Below, piece after piece: positions 15,855 to 23,680 of a stretch of DNA of 45,248 nt. The DNA is taken from assembly GCF_020860125.1 (NCBI RefSeq), contig NZ_JAJBUX010000069.1, positions 23,303 to 68,550 of the forward strand. The letters run 5' to 3'. Each line of letters starts with the position of its first letter. The first letter of the stretch is position 1. The translations under genes and the position numbers were made by a program. The notes below the pieces were generated by a model. The model worked only from the letters and a program-made list of their open reading frames with translations. It did not search any database and had not been told where the DNA came from. The stretch comes from Cloacibacillus sp. Lineage in GTDB: Bacteria > Synergistota > Synergistia > Synergistales > Synergistaceae.

Positions 15855-17492
15855 ATGTTTTTGTCTAAAACTCGGCTGTTCAAAATAGCTGTCGTATGCT
15901 TTTTCTTCGCCCTTGCCATGGCCGTCTGTCATCCTGCCGAGCTCCGGGCCACGGAAAAGATTCGTGTCGGCTTTTTCCCGTTGGGAAGGTTCCAGTATAT
16001 CGACGAAAACGGCGCCGCCGCGGGATACAACATTGATTATCTTTCCAAGATAGCCGATATCACCGGTTGGGAGTATGAGTTCGTCCCCTGCGGAAATTGG
16101 GTGGAGGCCACCGCGCTGCTGGAGAGGGGGAAGATCGATCTGCTCGCTCCGGCGCAGAAGATCCCTGAACTTAAAGAAAAATTTGCCTATACCGCCTACC
16201 CGATGGGAATGGAGCTCGCCGCCATCTACGCTCTCAAAGAGCGGGACGATCTGGTATACGAAGATATAGACACCCTAGCCAAGCTGAGATACGGCGCGGC
16301 CAGGAACTCCACCTTCACCAGCAAATTCATCGAGCACGCGAAGGAATATAATATATCGCCGGACATCACGTATTACAACAACACGACGGAGCTCTTCGAC
16401 GCCCTCCACGCGAAGAGGGTCGACGCGATTGTCAGTAATATCATGTTCTATGACGACAGTCTGAAGATACTGGGGCGCTTCGCGCCGCTGGCCGTCTATT
16501 ACATCACCGCCAAAAGCAACAACACGCTGCTGAATAAGCTTGACGACGCGATATACCGTATGGAGGTAAACGACCCGACATTCGACGGCGGGCTCTTACA
16601 GAAGCATTTCCCTCATTATAAGAACACCATCTTCAACTACGACGAGTATCTCTTCATAAAAAATGCGCCGCCGATCAGGATAGCCTACGAGACCGACAGG
16701 GCGCCGCTCTCCTTTACAGGCAGCGACGGAAAGTTCCATGGCGTTCAGCGGGATATTCTTGATGAAATATCGCGGATCAGCGGTCTTAAATTCGTCTATG
16801 TGCCCTGCCGGCGGGAGCAGATGGAGCTTACATATCTGGAAGAGAACAAGGTGCGCGTCATGAGCGGAGTCCGTTACTGCCGGTTCAGCGCGCAGGCAAA
16901 TAGGCTGCGTTTCAGCATTCCCTATTTCTACTCGGGCAATATTATCGCGGGCATCGACCCGCTGAAGTACACCGGACGGGAAGAGCTGCGCCTTGCGATG
17001 GTAGAGGGCGCCGCCTCCCTCAAAGAGAGCGTGGCGGCCAAGTACCCGAAGTTCAAGATACAGACCTACGAAAATACGGAACAGGCATTCAGCGCCGCCG
17101 TCAGCGGCGAGACCGATTTCGTCATTGAAAACCGCTACGTCGCCGAACCATATTTCGTTAAGCCGAAATTCCGCAGCCTGAAGATACTCTCTTTGACGAT
17201 GATCGAGGAGCCATATTCACTCGCGACACTCGTTTACTACGTGCCGACGGACGATGAAAAAGACTGGAACTCCGAGACATTCATATCCATAATAAACAAG
17301 TCGATCGAACAGCTGGACCCGCAAAAAATAAGCGCCTCCGTGATCAACAGAAGCGCCGAAAATATATACAAATACACGCTGGACGATTTCATCTACCAGT
17401 ACCGCTGCCAGCTCGTCATCCTGCTCGCCGCCGCGGGGGCCGCCATTGCCCTCCTTCTGGCGCGCAGGTTAAAGAGAGGCAAAATTATTTAA
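15855..17492 (+). CDS. Tandem type-3 solute-binding-domain protein, membrane-anchored, no output domain
   Basis: A 545-residue protein: signal/anchor helix (about residues 8-24), then two bacterial extracellular solute-binding family-3 domains in tandem. The first runs from about 36 to 255 (IRVGFFPLGRFQYIDENGAA), the second from about 272 to 500 (IRIAYETDRAPLSFTGSDGK). One C-terminal membrane helix (about 518-537, QLVILLAAAGAAIALLLA) and a short basic tail follow. Tandem SBP_bac_3 domains followed by a helix are usual in sensor kinases and diguanylate cyclases, but here the protein stops right after the helix. It could signal to a separate partner or simply bind ligand. GGAGGGG touches the ATG at 15855, so a TTG at 15861, eight bases from the ribosome site, is a possible alternative start. 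Its 3' end overlaps that of the convergent BMP gene by 8 bases. Confidence 0.85.
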   Translation: MFLSKTRLFKIAVVCFFFALAMAVCHPAELRATEKIRVGFFPLGRFQYIDENGAAAGYNIDYLSKIADITGWEYEFVPCGNWVEATALLERGKIDLLAPAQKIPELKEKFAYTAYPMGMELAAIYALKERDDLVYEDIDTLAKLRYGAARNSTFTSKFIEHAKEYNISPDITYYNNTTELFDALHAKRVDAIVSNIMFYDDSLKILGRFAPLAVYYITAKSNNTLLNKLDDAIYRMEVNDPTFDGGLLQKHFPHYKNTIFNYDEYLFIKNAPPIRIAYETDRAPLSFTGSDGKFHGVQRDILDEISRISGLKFVYVPCRREQMELTYLEENKVRVMSGVRYCRFSAQANRLRFSIPYFYSGNIIAGIDPLKYTGREELRLAMVEGAASLKESVAAKYPKFKIQTYENTEQAFSAAVSGETDFVIENRYVAEPYFVKPKFRSLKILSLTMIEEPYSLATLVYYVPTDDEKDWNSETFISIINKSIEQLDPQKISASVINRSAENIYKYTLDDFIYQYRCQLVILLAAAGAAIALLLARRLKRGKII

Positions 17493-18510
17493 CGGATATC
17501 CCCTGGTATTCAGTCTTTTTTATTTTGATGAGACCACTGGAGACCTTATCCTCAAGCTCGTCTATACGTTTGCGTACATCAAGGGGGACGTTTTGCTTCG
17601 TCTCGCGCGTCCACGTCGAAATATCGATACATTCGTCCTTCAGCCCAATCGAAAAGCGATCTTTGGGAAGGTTATCCTGCAAAAAATTTTCTATTACCTT
17701 ATAGATCACATGGCCGCTGCGTTTGACGACGCTGGTCAGCACCATCTCGGGGAATTCGCTCTCCAGCTCCGTATCGACGCCGATCGTCCAGTAGCCGCCC
17801 TCCTTTGCCCTCTCTATCACACCGATGCCGGCGTCGCCGTTGACGCAGAAGATTATATCCGCACCGGCGCGCTTTAGCTTCATCGCCGCCCCAGCGGCCT
17901 TTGCCCGGTCATAGAAGTCATTAGTATATTCGTAGAGTACCTTGATATCCGGATTTACATACCAGGCCCCCGCGATATATCCCTGTTTGAACCGCTCGAC
18001 TGGGGGAACGTCCTCTCCAAGGATGATGCCGATCTTCTTCTCATCGTTGACACGCTCCACATCTTCACGCGTGGTCATCATAGCGGCCAGGGCGCCGGCG
18101 AGAAATCCGCCCTCCTCCTCGCGAAAGACAATCTCCGTGACACCGTCTAAATTATTCGTATCAAAGGTGAGGAACGAACAGGCAGGATATTCCCTCATCA
18201 CCTCCGGCAGATATTTTATGTAGGCGATGGAGGTGATGATAACCAAATCCGACGCGGCGGCGGCCTCTTTGAGCAGCGGCAGCAGCTTCTCCTTATCGTC
18301 AAGAGCGTTATAGTATTTGGTGGAGAGCTTTTTACTCCCAAAGCGCACCTGAGCGTTCCGCATCCCCTCGAGACAGAGCCAGTTAAAACCCGAGGCGGAG
18401 GCTGTGTCCGATCCCTCCAGCATCAATGAGACCCGCTTCGGCGCCGCAAAGGCGGAGCATTCCATAAGCATCATCAGGATAAGCGCAGCCGGCAATATAA
18501 ATTTTTTCAT
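17485..18510 (-). CDS. BMP-family (Med/PnrA-like) periplasmic substrate-binding protein
   Basis: A 341-residue secreted protein. MKKFILPAALILMMLMECSA is a signal peptide with probable cleavage after AFA. There is no good lipobox, unlike many BMP lipoproteins. The fold shows BMP/PF02608 features: FREEEGGFLAGALAAMMT, KKIGIILGEDVPPVERFKQGYIAGA, and GADIIFCVNGDAGIGVIERAKEGGYWTIGVDTE. Family members bind nucleosides or other small ligands for ABC uptake. No ABC permease or ATPase gene is adjacent. I take ATG 18510, about 10 bases after AAAGGG. An upstream GTG at 18522 sits directly on that ribosome site. The nucleoside hydrolase at 21702-22835 may share the nucleoside theme, but it is not in the same operon. 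Confidence 0.88.
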   Translation of the reverse strand: MKKFILPAALILMMLMECSAFAAPKRVSLMLEGSDTASASGFNWLCLEGMRNAQVRFGSKKLSTKYYNALDDKEKLLPLLKEAAAASDLVIITSIAYIKYLPEVMREYPACSFLTFDTNNLDGVTEIVFREEEGGFLAGALAAMMTTREDVERVNDEKKIGIILGEDVPPVERFKQGYIAGAWYVNPDIKVLYEYTNDFYDRAKAAGAAMKLKRAGADIIFCVNGDAGIGVIERAKEGGYWTIGVDTELESEFPEMVLTSVVKRSGHVIYKVIENFLQDNLPKDRFSIGLKDECIDISTWTRETKQNVPLDVRKRIDELEDKVSSGLIKIKKTEYQGISVK

Positions 18511-18584
18511 CAACAAACACACCCTTTCATAAAACCAAAAGAATATCTTTTTTATAAATTATCGCTATAATTATACCTTAGAAA

Positions 18585-18603
18585 GCGAACAGCTTGCGAA
18601 CAG
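18585..18603. repeat. Direct repeat GCGAACAG in the BMP/feoA intergenic region
   Basis: GCGAACAG occurs at 18585-18592 and again at 18596-18603, an 11-base period, between the divergent BMP and feoA genes. It lies just upstream of a minus-strand TATAAT near 18,570, so it could be a regulator site for either gene. No Fur-box consensus is evident. Confidence 0.4.
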
Positions 18604-18681
18604 GCTTGAGAATTTAAGAGCAGCCGCGCGGGTATACGCCAATTAGCTATAGTTAACATATTCGTGGAGTTGAGCCTATAG

Positions 18682-18912
18682 ATGAATCTTGTAGAGATGA
18701 AGAGCGGAGAGCGGGCTGTGATAAAGATGCTGCCGGAGGGAGAGGCGGCACAGCGCCTTGAGGCACTTGGCTTACGAAGCGGCAAGGAGATAGAAAAGAT
18801 CTCCTGCATGCCCTTTGGCGGGCCGGTAACGGTGATGTTGGAGGGACGCCATTTTGCTGTGTCACACAGCATCGCGGAGCATATCGAAATAGAAAAGGCC
18901 GATTCCCTGTAG
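18682..18912 (+). CDS. feoA: FeoA family ferrous iron transport accessory protein
   Basis: A 76-residue SH3-like protein. The sequence has the FeoA layout: MKSGERAVIKMLPEGEAAQRLEALGLRSG, then an I-x-KISCMPFGGPVTVMLEGRHFAVS core and AEHIEIE at the end. FeoA is a small cytoplasmic protein needed for FeoB-dependent Fe2+ uptake. Its gene is followed after 24 bases by feoB on the same strand. The ribosome site GGAG lies about 11 bases before the ATG, a rather wide spacing. Confidence 0.93.
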   Translation: MNLVEMKSGERAVIKMLPEGEAAQRLEALGLRSGKEIEKISCMPFGGPVTVMLEGRHFAVSHSIAEHIEIEKADSL

Positions 18913-18936
18913 CCTTGGGACCGGCAGGGAGAATAG

Positions 18937-20790
18937 ATGAGCTGTAAAGACTGTAAACTATGCCTTGATAAAAAAGGGACTAAGCGGGACGGGGCGCACT
19001 GCCATTCATCCGCTCAGACGGAGATAAAAAATCCCCACGCGGGGCAGACCGACGAATGCGGCTGCCGCAAACGTATGCGCATTTTTCTGATGGGGAATCC
19101 CAACGTTGGAAAGAGCGTATTTTTTTCGCGCCTCACAGGGGTGCACGCGCTCTCCTCGAACTATCCCGGGACGACAGTCGGCTTCACGCAGGGACTCATA
19201 AAACACAAAGATATCTGCGCCGACCTGATCGACGTCCCAGGCGCCTACACCCTGGACCCGACAAACGAGGCGGAGGAGATTGCGCGCCGCATCATCGAAG
19301 AGGGAGCAGACAAGGTCATACTCGTCATCGACGCGACGGCGCTTGAACGCAATCTCGTAATGTCACTGCAGGTGCTTTCCTATCACATACCGGTGATCGT
19401 CGCGCTCAACATGACAGACGAGGCCCGACACAAGGGAATACTGCTCAACGTGGAGAAACTTGAGGAAGAGCTCGGAGTTCCCATCTACCAGACGGTAGCG
19501 ACGACGGGAAGAGGAATCAGCGACCTCGTTGACAACCTTGAACGGGCGCGGATCAGCCCGATAGAACCGATGACGAAGGAAGAACGCTGGCAGAAAATCG
19601 GCGAGATCATCGCCGGCGTACAGACGGTGACCCACCGCCACCACACCCTGCTTGACCGTATCGAGGACATTTCGGTCCACCCCGTGATCGGCGTACTGCT
19701 TGGTTTTTTTGTGCTCGCGCTGAGCTTCACTCTTATCCGCTTCGTCGGAGAGGGGCTTATAAACTACATCTTTGACCCGATCTTTGAAAACATCTGGCTG
19801 CCGCTGCTTGAAAAACTCAGCGGCGTATTCGGCGACGGGTACCTGCGCACGCTGCTGATAGGAAAACTCTTCGACGGCTCCATCGACCTCGAACAGAGCA
19901 TGGGGGTGCTGTCGACCGGCTTCTACGTCGAGTTCGGGATGGTATTGCCCTACATCATCGCCTTTTACGCGGTGCTCTCCTTCCTGGAGGACTTCGGCTA
20001 TCTGCCGCGCCTCGCCGTCGTATTCGACGCGCTGCTCCACCGCTTCGGCATCCACGGATACGCAATCATCCCCACTTTGCTCGGCTTCGGCTGTAATGTG
20101 CCGGGGATACTGGCTACGCGCGTTCTCGAGTCGGAGCGCGAACGCTTTATCGCGGCAACACTCATCTCCGTCGGCGTGCCCTGCGTATCGATACAGGCGA
20201 TGCTCGCCTCGACGCTCGGAGGTTTCGGCATGCGGTATGTCGGCGCCGTCTATTTCATCCTCTTCGTCGTTTGGCTCATACTCGGACGCCTCATGCACCT
20301 GACGCTCTCCGGCTACAGCCCTGAGCTGATCGTGGAGATACCGCCCTACCGCCTGCCATCATTCAAGGCCTGGATGAGCAAGCTCTGGTTCCGCATCAAG
20401 GACTTCTTCTTTGAGGCGACGCCTCTCGTGCTCGGCGGCATTCTGCTCGTCAATATACTCGACACCATCGGCCTGCTGGAGTGGATCGGCAATCTTCTCG
20501 CGCCCTTCTTCCAAACTGTGCTTGGACTGCCAGCCGCCACCGCCGTACCGGTGGTGATGGGACTCTTCCGCAAAGATATCGCGATGGGGCTGCTCATTCC
20601 GCTCGACCTTACGGCACAGCAGATGCTAGTCGCCGTCATCGTCCTCTCCATGACCTTTCCCTGCATCGCGACATTCGTAGTCATGTGGAAGGAGCTCGGC
20701 GTCCGGCGCATGCTTCAGAGCAGCGCGCTTATGCTCTCAGCCGCGCTGATAACTGGCGCGGTGCTGAACCTGATCCTGAACGTGCTGTAG
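18937..20790 (+). CDS. feoB: FeoB ferrous iron transporter with Cys-rich N-terminal extension
   Basis: A 617-residue protein. Residues 1-46 form a Cys-rich extension (C3, C6, C9, C22, C41, C43; C-x2-C-x2-C at the start) ahead of the G domain. G1 is GNPNVGKS (53-60), switch I includes SNYPGTTVG, G3 is DVPGAYTL and G4 is NMTD. The helical spacer domain is followed by membrane helices with the two Gate motifs: FGYLPRLAVVFDALLHRFG... containing GCNVPGILATR, and ATPLVLGGILLVNILD. It imports Fe2+ through the inner membrane. It is coupled with feoA upstream. The length is short for FeoB, which is often above 650 residues. The extension might bind metal or an Fe-S cluster (inference). Confidence 0.97.
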   Translation: MSCKDCKLCLDKKGTKRDGAHCHSSAQTEIKNPHAGQTDECGCRKRMRIFLMGNPNVGKSVFFSRLTGVHALSSNYPGTTVGFTQGLIKHKDICADLIDVPGAYTLDPTNEAEEIARRIIEEGADKVILVIDATALERNLVMSLQVLSYHIPVIVALNMTDEARHKGILLNVEKLEEELGVPIYQTVATTGRGISDLVDNLERARISPIEPMTKEERWQKIGEIIAGVQTVTHRHHTLLDRIEDISVHPVIGVLLGFFVLALSFTLIRFVGEGLINYIFDPIFENIWLPLLEKLSGVFGDGYLRTLLIGKLFDGSIDLEQSMGVLSTGFYVEFGMVLPYIIAFYAVLSFLEDFGYLPRLAVVFDALLHRFGIHGYAIIPTLLGFGCNVPGILATRVLESERERFIAATLISVGVPCVSIQAMLASTLGGFGMRYVGAVYFILFVVWLILGRLMHLTLSGYSPELIVEIPPYRLPSFKAWMSKLWFRIKDFFFEATPLVLGGILLVNILDTIGLLEWIGNLLAPFFQTVLGLPAATAVPVVMGLFRKDIAMGLLIPLDLTAQQMLVAVIVLSMTFPCIATFVVMWKELGVRRMLQSSALMLSAALITGAVLNLILNVL

Positions 20791-20801
20791 AAGGGGAAAA
20801 A

Positions 20802-21680
20802 ATGACATTCGCACGCATCATCCGCGGTACGCTAATAACAGCAGCCATTCTGACAATGGCCGTTTCGCAGGCGGCGGCGGATGTGGTGGTCGGAGCGCCG
20901 GCCACGGCGGAGATCGGCCAGCCCTTCGTCATAACGATAGAGGTCTCCGGCGAAAAGATATCCGACGTCAGGTTTTCGTGGCAGAGGCACGAATCCTTGC
21001 TGGTCCCGGAAGATACCGTAAACGGGCAAAGGTTTTCCGTGCTGACCGGCACCGATTTGAAGAACGCCAAGCCTGGGCCCAGCCCGCTCTTCGTCACCTT
21101 CACCGCCGGCGGCAAAAGAGAAAAGATCGAACATTCAATAAAGCTGTCCGCGCGTAAATATCCCGTGGAAAAACTGGACGTCGCCCCCTCGAAGGTCACG
21201 CCGCCAAAGGAGCTCTCCGAGCGTATCGCGCGCGAGGCCAAGCTCGGGCGCGCCGCGATGCAGAGCGACAGCGCGGGACAGGCGCCGAAACTGCCGCTCG
21301 TGCGCCCTGTGCCCGGCAGCTTCAGCTCCATCTACGGCAAGAGCCGTTACTTTAACGGCGAATTCCGGGGCCGCCACGGCGGCGTCGACATGCGCGCTAA
21401 AGAGGGAACTCCAATCAAGGCGGCGGCGGACGGTACCGTAGTGCTGGCGGGAAACAACTTCTGGTTCGCGGGAAACTGCGTCTATATCGACCACGGAGCG
21501 GGATTCGTCACCTTTTACGGACACATGTCAAAGATAAATGTAAAAAAGGGTGACGTGGTAAAGGCCGGAGACATCCTCGGCCTCTCAGGCAAGACGGGAC
21601 GCGTCACCGGCCCACATCTCCACTTCAGCACCGCTTGGCGCGGAGAGTTTTTCGACCCTGCCGCGCTGATGGAGAAATAG
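20802..21680 (+). CDS. M23-family (LytM-type) metallopeptidase, secreted
   Basis: A 292-residue protein. The signal peptide is residues 1-26 (IIRGTLITAAILTMAVSQAAA). A beta-rich region of about 30-140 with no recognised motif follows, then a C-terminal LytM/M23 domain. The zinc motif is RHGGVDMR (H and D) and GPHLHFS, with IDHGAGFVTFYGHMSKI between, all residues of an active peptidoglycan endopeptidase. It would cleave peptide crosslinks in the cell wall. I take ATG 20802, nine bases after AAGGGG. It begins 11 bases after the feoB stop and so is probably co-transcribed with feoAB. Why a wall hydrolase follows iron uptake genes is not clear. Confidence 0.93.
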   Translation: MTFARIIRGTLITAAILTMAVSQAAADVVVGAPATAEIGQPFVITIEVSGEKISDVRFSWQRHESLLVPEDTVNGQRFSVLTGTDLKNAKPGPSPLFVTFTAGGKREKIEHSIKLSARKYPVEKLDVAPSKVTPPKELSERIAREAKLGRAAMQSDSAGQAPKLPLVRPVPGSFSSIYGKSRYFNGEFRGRHGGVDMRAKEGTPIKAAADGTVVLAGNNFWFAGNCVYIDHGAGFVTFYGHMSKINVKKGDVVKAGDILGLSGKTGRVTGPHLHFSTAWRGEFFDPAALMEK

Positions 21681-21701
21681 CAAATAGCGGCAGACCGGCA
21701 G

Positions 21702-22835
21702 CTACAGACCCCGGCACACCTCAAATATCATCTTCCAAAGCTTATCTTCATCAACGGAGAGCACGATGCGTGCAGACTGCGCCCCTCTGGGGGCGCCTCC
21801 TTTGAAGGCCAGCATCTGTCCGTAGGAGAGAGAATAGTCATCGTTGACATCGACCGGCAGGGTGATCTCTTCCGTAATTACCGTTGGGTCGATGATTATC
21901 GCGGAGACGATCGTGTCCCATATATAGGTGACATAATCCGGCTCTGTTTTGAATTTTTCATAGCGGAAATTACGGCGCACCATTTCAAGGAAGACGGGAT
22001 TTTTTATATTCTCTTCCGTCTCAGCATATCTCTTGGCGGAAAGCTTCACCTTTTCGCAGACGTCGAGGGGCACGATTATCTGCTCTTTAAAAGGACTCCT
22101 GAGGGCGATCTTTGCCGCCTCCGGGTCGAACCAGCAGTTAAATTCCGCGGCAGGCGTCACATTGCCTTCCTGAAAGAAGGCGCCGCCCATATAGACGACA
22201 CGTTTTACGAGAGGAACTATCTCCGGCGCTTTACGCACCGCCTCGGCGATGTTGCCGCAGGGACCGATCGCCGCAATTGTCACCCTGCCTGGATATTTCT
22301 TCACCTGCTCAATGATAAAATCTGCCGCATGTTCTCCGAGCGGGGCGGACTGAGGTTCAAGCCTATAGGTATTCTTATAGACGGCACGCCATGATTCGGG
22401 CCTGGGATATCCTCCCGCTCCCTGCCAGTTGTCACGCCCGAAACCGAAGAGCTCGCGTTCCTCCTTCATATTGGCGAGACGGCCACCGCGAAGCGGGTGA
22501 TTAACTCCCATTGCTACCGGTATCGTCTCCGCCCTGCTTATTCCCTCCAGCTGGCGAAGAGCAAAGGCGGTCCCCTCCTCCACCCAGGTATTGCCCGCCA
22601 CAACGCTGACGCCAAGCAGTTCAACCTTGGACGACAGAGCCAACATTGCCATCGCCATACCGTCGTCGTATATCTCCACCATGTCGGAGTCCAGAATAAC
22701 CAGCTCTTTTTCTTTAGAAGTATCCGCCGCGCAGGCCGATTTCACAAAAAATATGAGCAAAAAGAGAGTCAGCGTAATTAGGAACAGATTGCCTGAATTA
22801 TCATAACTGTACATTACCGGCACCAGCTTTATCAT
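21702..22835 (-). CDS. Secreted nucleoside hydrolase (IUNH family)
   Basis: A 377-residue protein. A hydrophobic signal segment (about residues 17-37, ending KSACA) implies export, unlike the usual cytoplasmic IUNH enzymes. The active-site start reads LDSDMVEIYDDGMAMAML, a diverged form of the DxDxGxDD calcium site. The substrate-site motif AEFNCWFDPEAA and the helix start AIGPCGNIAEAV are clear, as is a late Asp in TYIWDTIV. It would hydrolyse ribonucleosides to base and ribose outside the cytoplasm. No ribosome site precedes ATG 22835. ATG 22814 is a possible later start. It is convergent with the M23 gene (21 bases apart). Confidence 0.87.
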   Translation of the reverse strand: MIKLVPVMYSYDNSGNLFLITLTLFLLIFFVKSACAADTSKEKELVILDSDMVEIYDDGMAMAMLALSSKVELLGVSVVAGNTWVEEGTAFALRQLEGISRAETIPVAMGVNHPLRGGRLANMKEERELFGFGRDNWQGAGGYPRPESWRAVYKNTYRLEPQSAPLGEHAADFIIEQVKKYPGRVTIAAIGPCGNIAEAVRKAPEIVPLVKRVVYMGGAFFQEGNVTPAAEFNCWFDPEAAKIALRSPFKEQIIVPLDVCEKVKLSAKRYAETEENIKNPVFLEMVRRNFRYEKFKTEPDYVTYIWDTIVSAIIIDPTVITEEITLPVDVNDDYSLSYGQMLAFKGGAPRGAQSARIVLSVDEDKLWKMIFEVCRGL

Positions 22836-22886
22836 TTATTTTTGCGATATTATACACTTTTATCAAAAGCTATGGACACAAAGATA

Positions 22887-22910
22887 CAAAAAAGCGATGA
22901 AGATCTCGCT
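22887..22910 (-). terminator. Intrinsic terminator of methyltransferase operon 1
   Basis: On the minus strand AGCGA (22910-22906) and TCGCT (22897-22893) form a 5-bp stem with an 8-base loop, followed directly by a run of six T (22893-22888). It lies about 40 bases after the stop of the last operon gene. Confidence 0.65.
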
Positions 22911-22950
22911 CCATACTTTGTTCACCGGCTTTTCCTAGTATGACGCACAG

Positions 22951-23664
22951 CTAAGATTCTCTCACATTTTCCCGTCTCCATAAGCATTTATCTCTTCGAG
23001 AACATTCGTGACACATCGAGCCGATCTTATTCTCCTTGTAGTGCGGCCCCAGACCTATTAGAGATGAGTTTGAGATATGAGGTATAAGGAAAGAGCTGTC
23101 GTTAAGAGAAAGCCCTATCTCCTCTCCGTGCCCCAAACGATAAAGATCACGCTGCCCCTCCACACTCCACCCATCTACAGAACCCGGCTGCATGGATGGC
23201 CCCACGCCCCAGCACCTCTCCGCTGCCAGCAACTCTATATGGGCGCGCATTTTGCCGGAAATTTCCGCCAGCGCCTGCACACCCAGGACATCAAGATAAT
23301 ACATCATGAAATAATCTTCGGCCTTGGCGTACTCATGCATAAGCGTGACCAGCGGGCCGCCGACGCTGCACAGGCACACAGCCACCTCCTGGGCGGGAAT
23401 CAGGTAACCTGCTCTCGGACCAACGTACAGCTTTTCTTCGCTGCCTTCGTGGTGAGATATAACGATGCATTCCTCTTCATCACGCTCTTTCTTATATATC
23501 TCCAGCACTGACTTCAAATCAAGAACTTTGCCCCCCTCATCGTATGCCCGTTTGACCGCCACGATCATATCGTCGGAGGCCTTCTTCCTGCGGCTCCGCT
23601 TCAGAGAGTCAGCAAGCATATCCTGCCAGTCAAATTCAACTTCGGCAAACTTTATTATCTCCAT
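22951..23664 (-). CDS. MetH-activation-domain-like corrinoid accessory protein, copy 1
   Basis: A 237-residue protein whose central part (about 80-205) resembles the AdoMet-binding activation domain of B12-dependent methionine synthase. It has VGPRAGYLIPAQEVA, YYLDVLGVQALAE, and GVGPSMQPGSVDGWSVEGQR followed by DLYRLGHGEEIGLSLN. The C-terminus ends IGSMCHEC-SRRDKC-LWRREN, a C-x2-C-x5-C cluster that MetH does not have and that could bind metal. The MetH activation domain positions AdoMet for reductive remethylation of inactive cob(II)alamin. A stand-alone version beside corrinoid proteins fits a role in corrinoid reactivation. AGGAGG before ATG 23664 supports the start. It is last in operon 1, 16 bases after the RACo-like gene, and clearly paralogous to the protein at 34678-35382. 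Confidence 0.82.
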   Translation of the reverse strand: MEIIKFAEVEFDWQDMLADSLKRSRRKKASDDMIVAVKRAYDEGGKVLDLKSVLEIYKKERDEEECIVISHHEGSEEKLYVGPRAGYLIPAQEVAVCLCSVGGPLVTLMHEYAKAEDYFMMYYLDVLGVQALAEISGKMRAHIELLAAERCWGVGPSMQPGSVDGWSVEGQRDLYRLGHGEEIGLSLNDSSFLIPHISNSSLIGLGPHYKENKIGSMCHECSRRDKCLWRRENVRES

Positions 23665-23680
23665 CCTGCGTACCTCCTGT

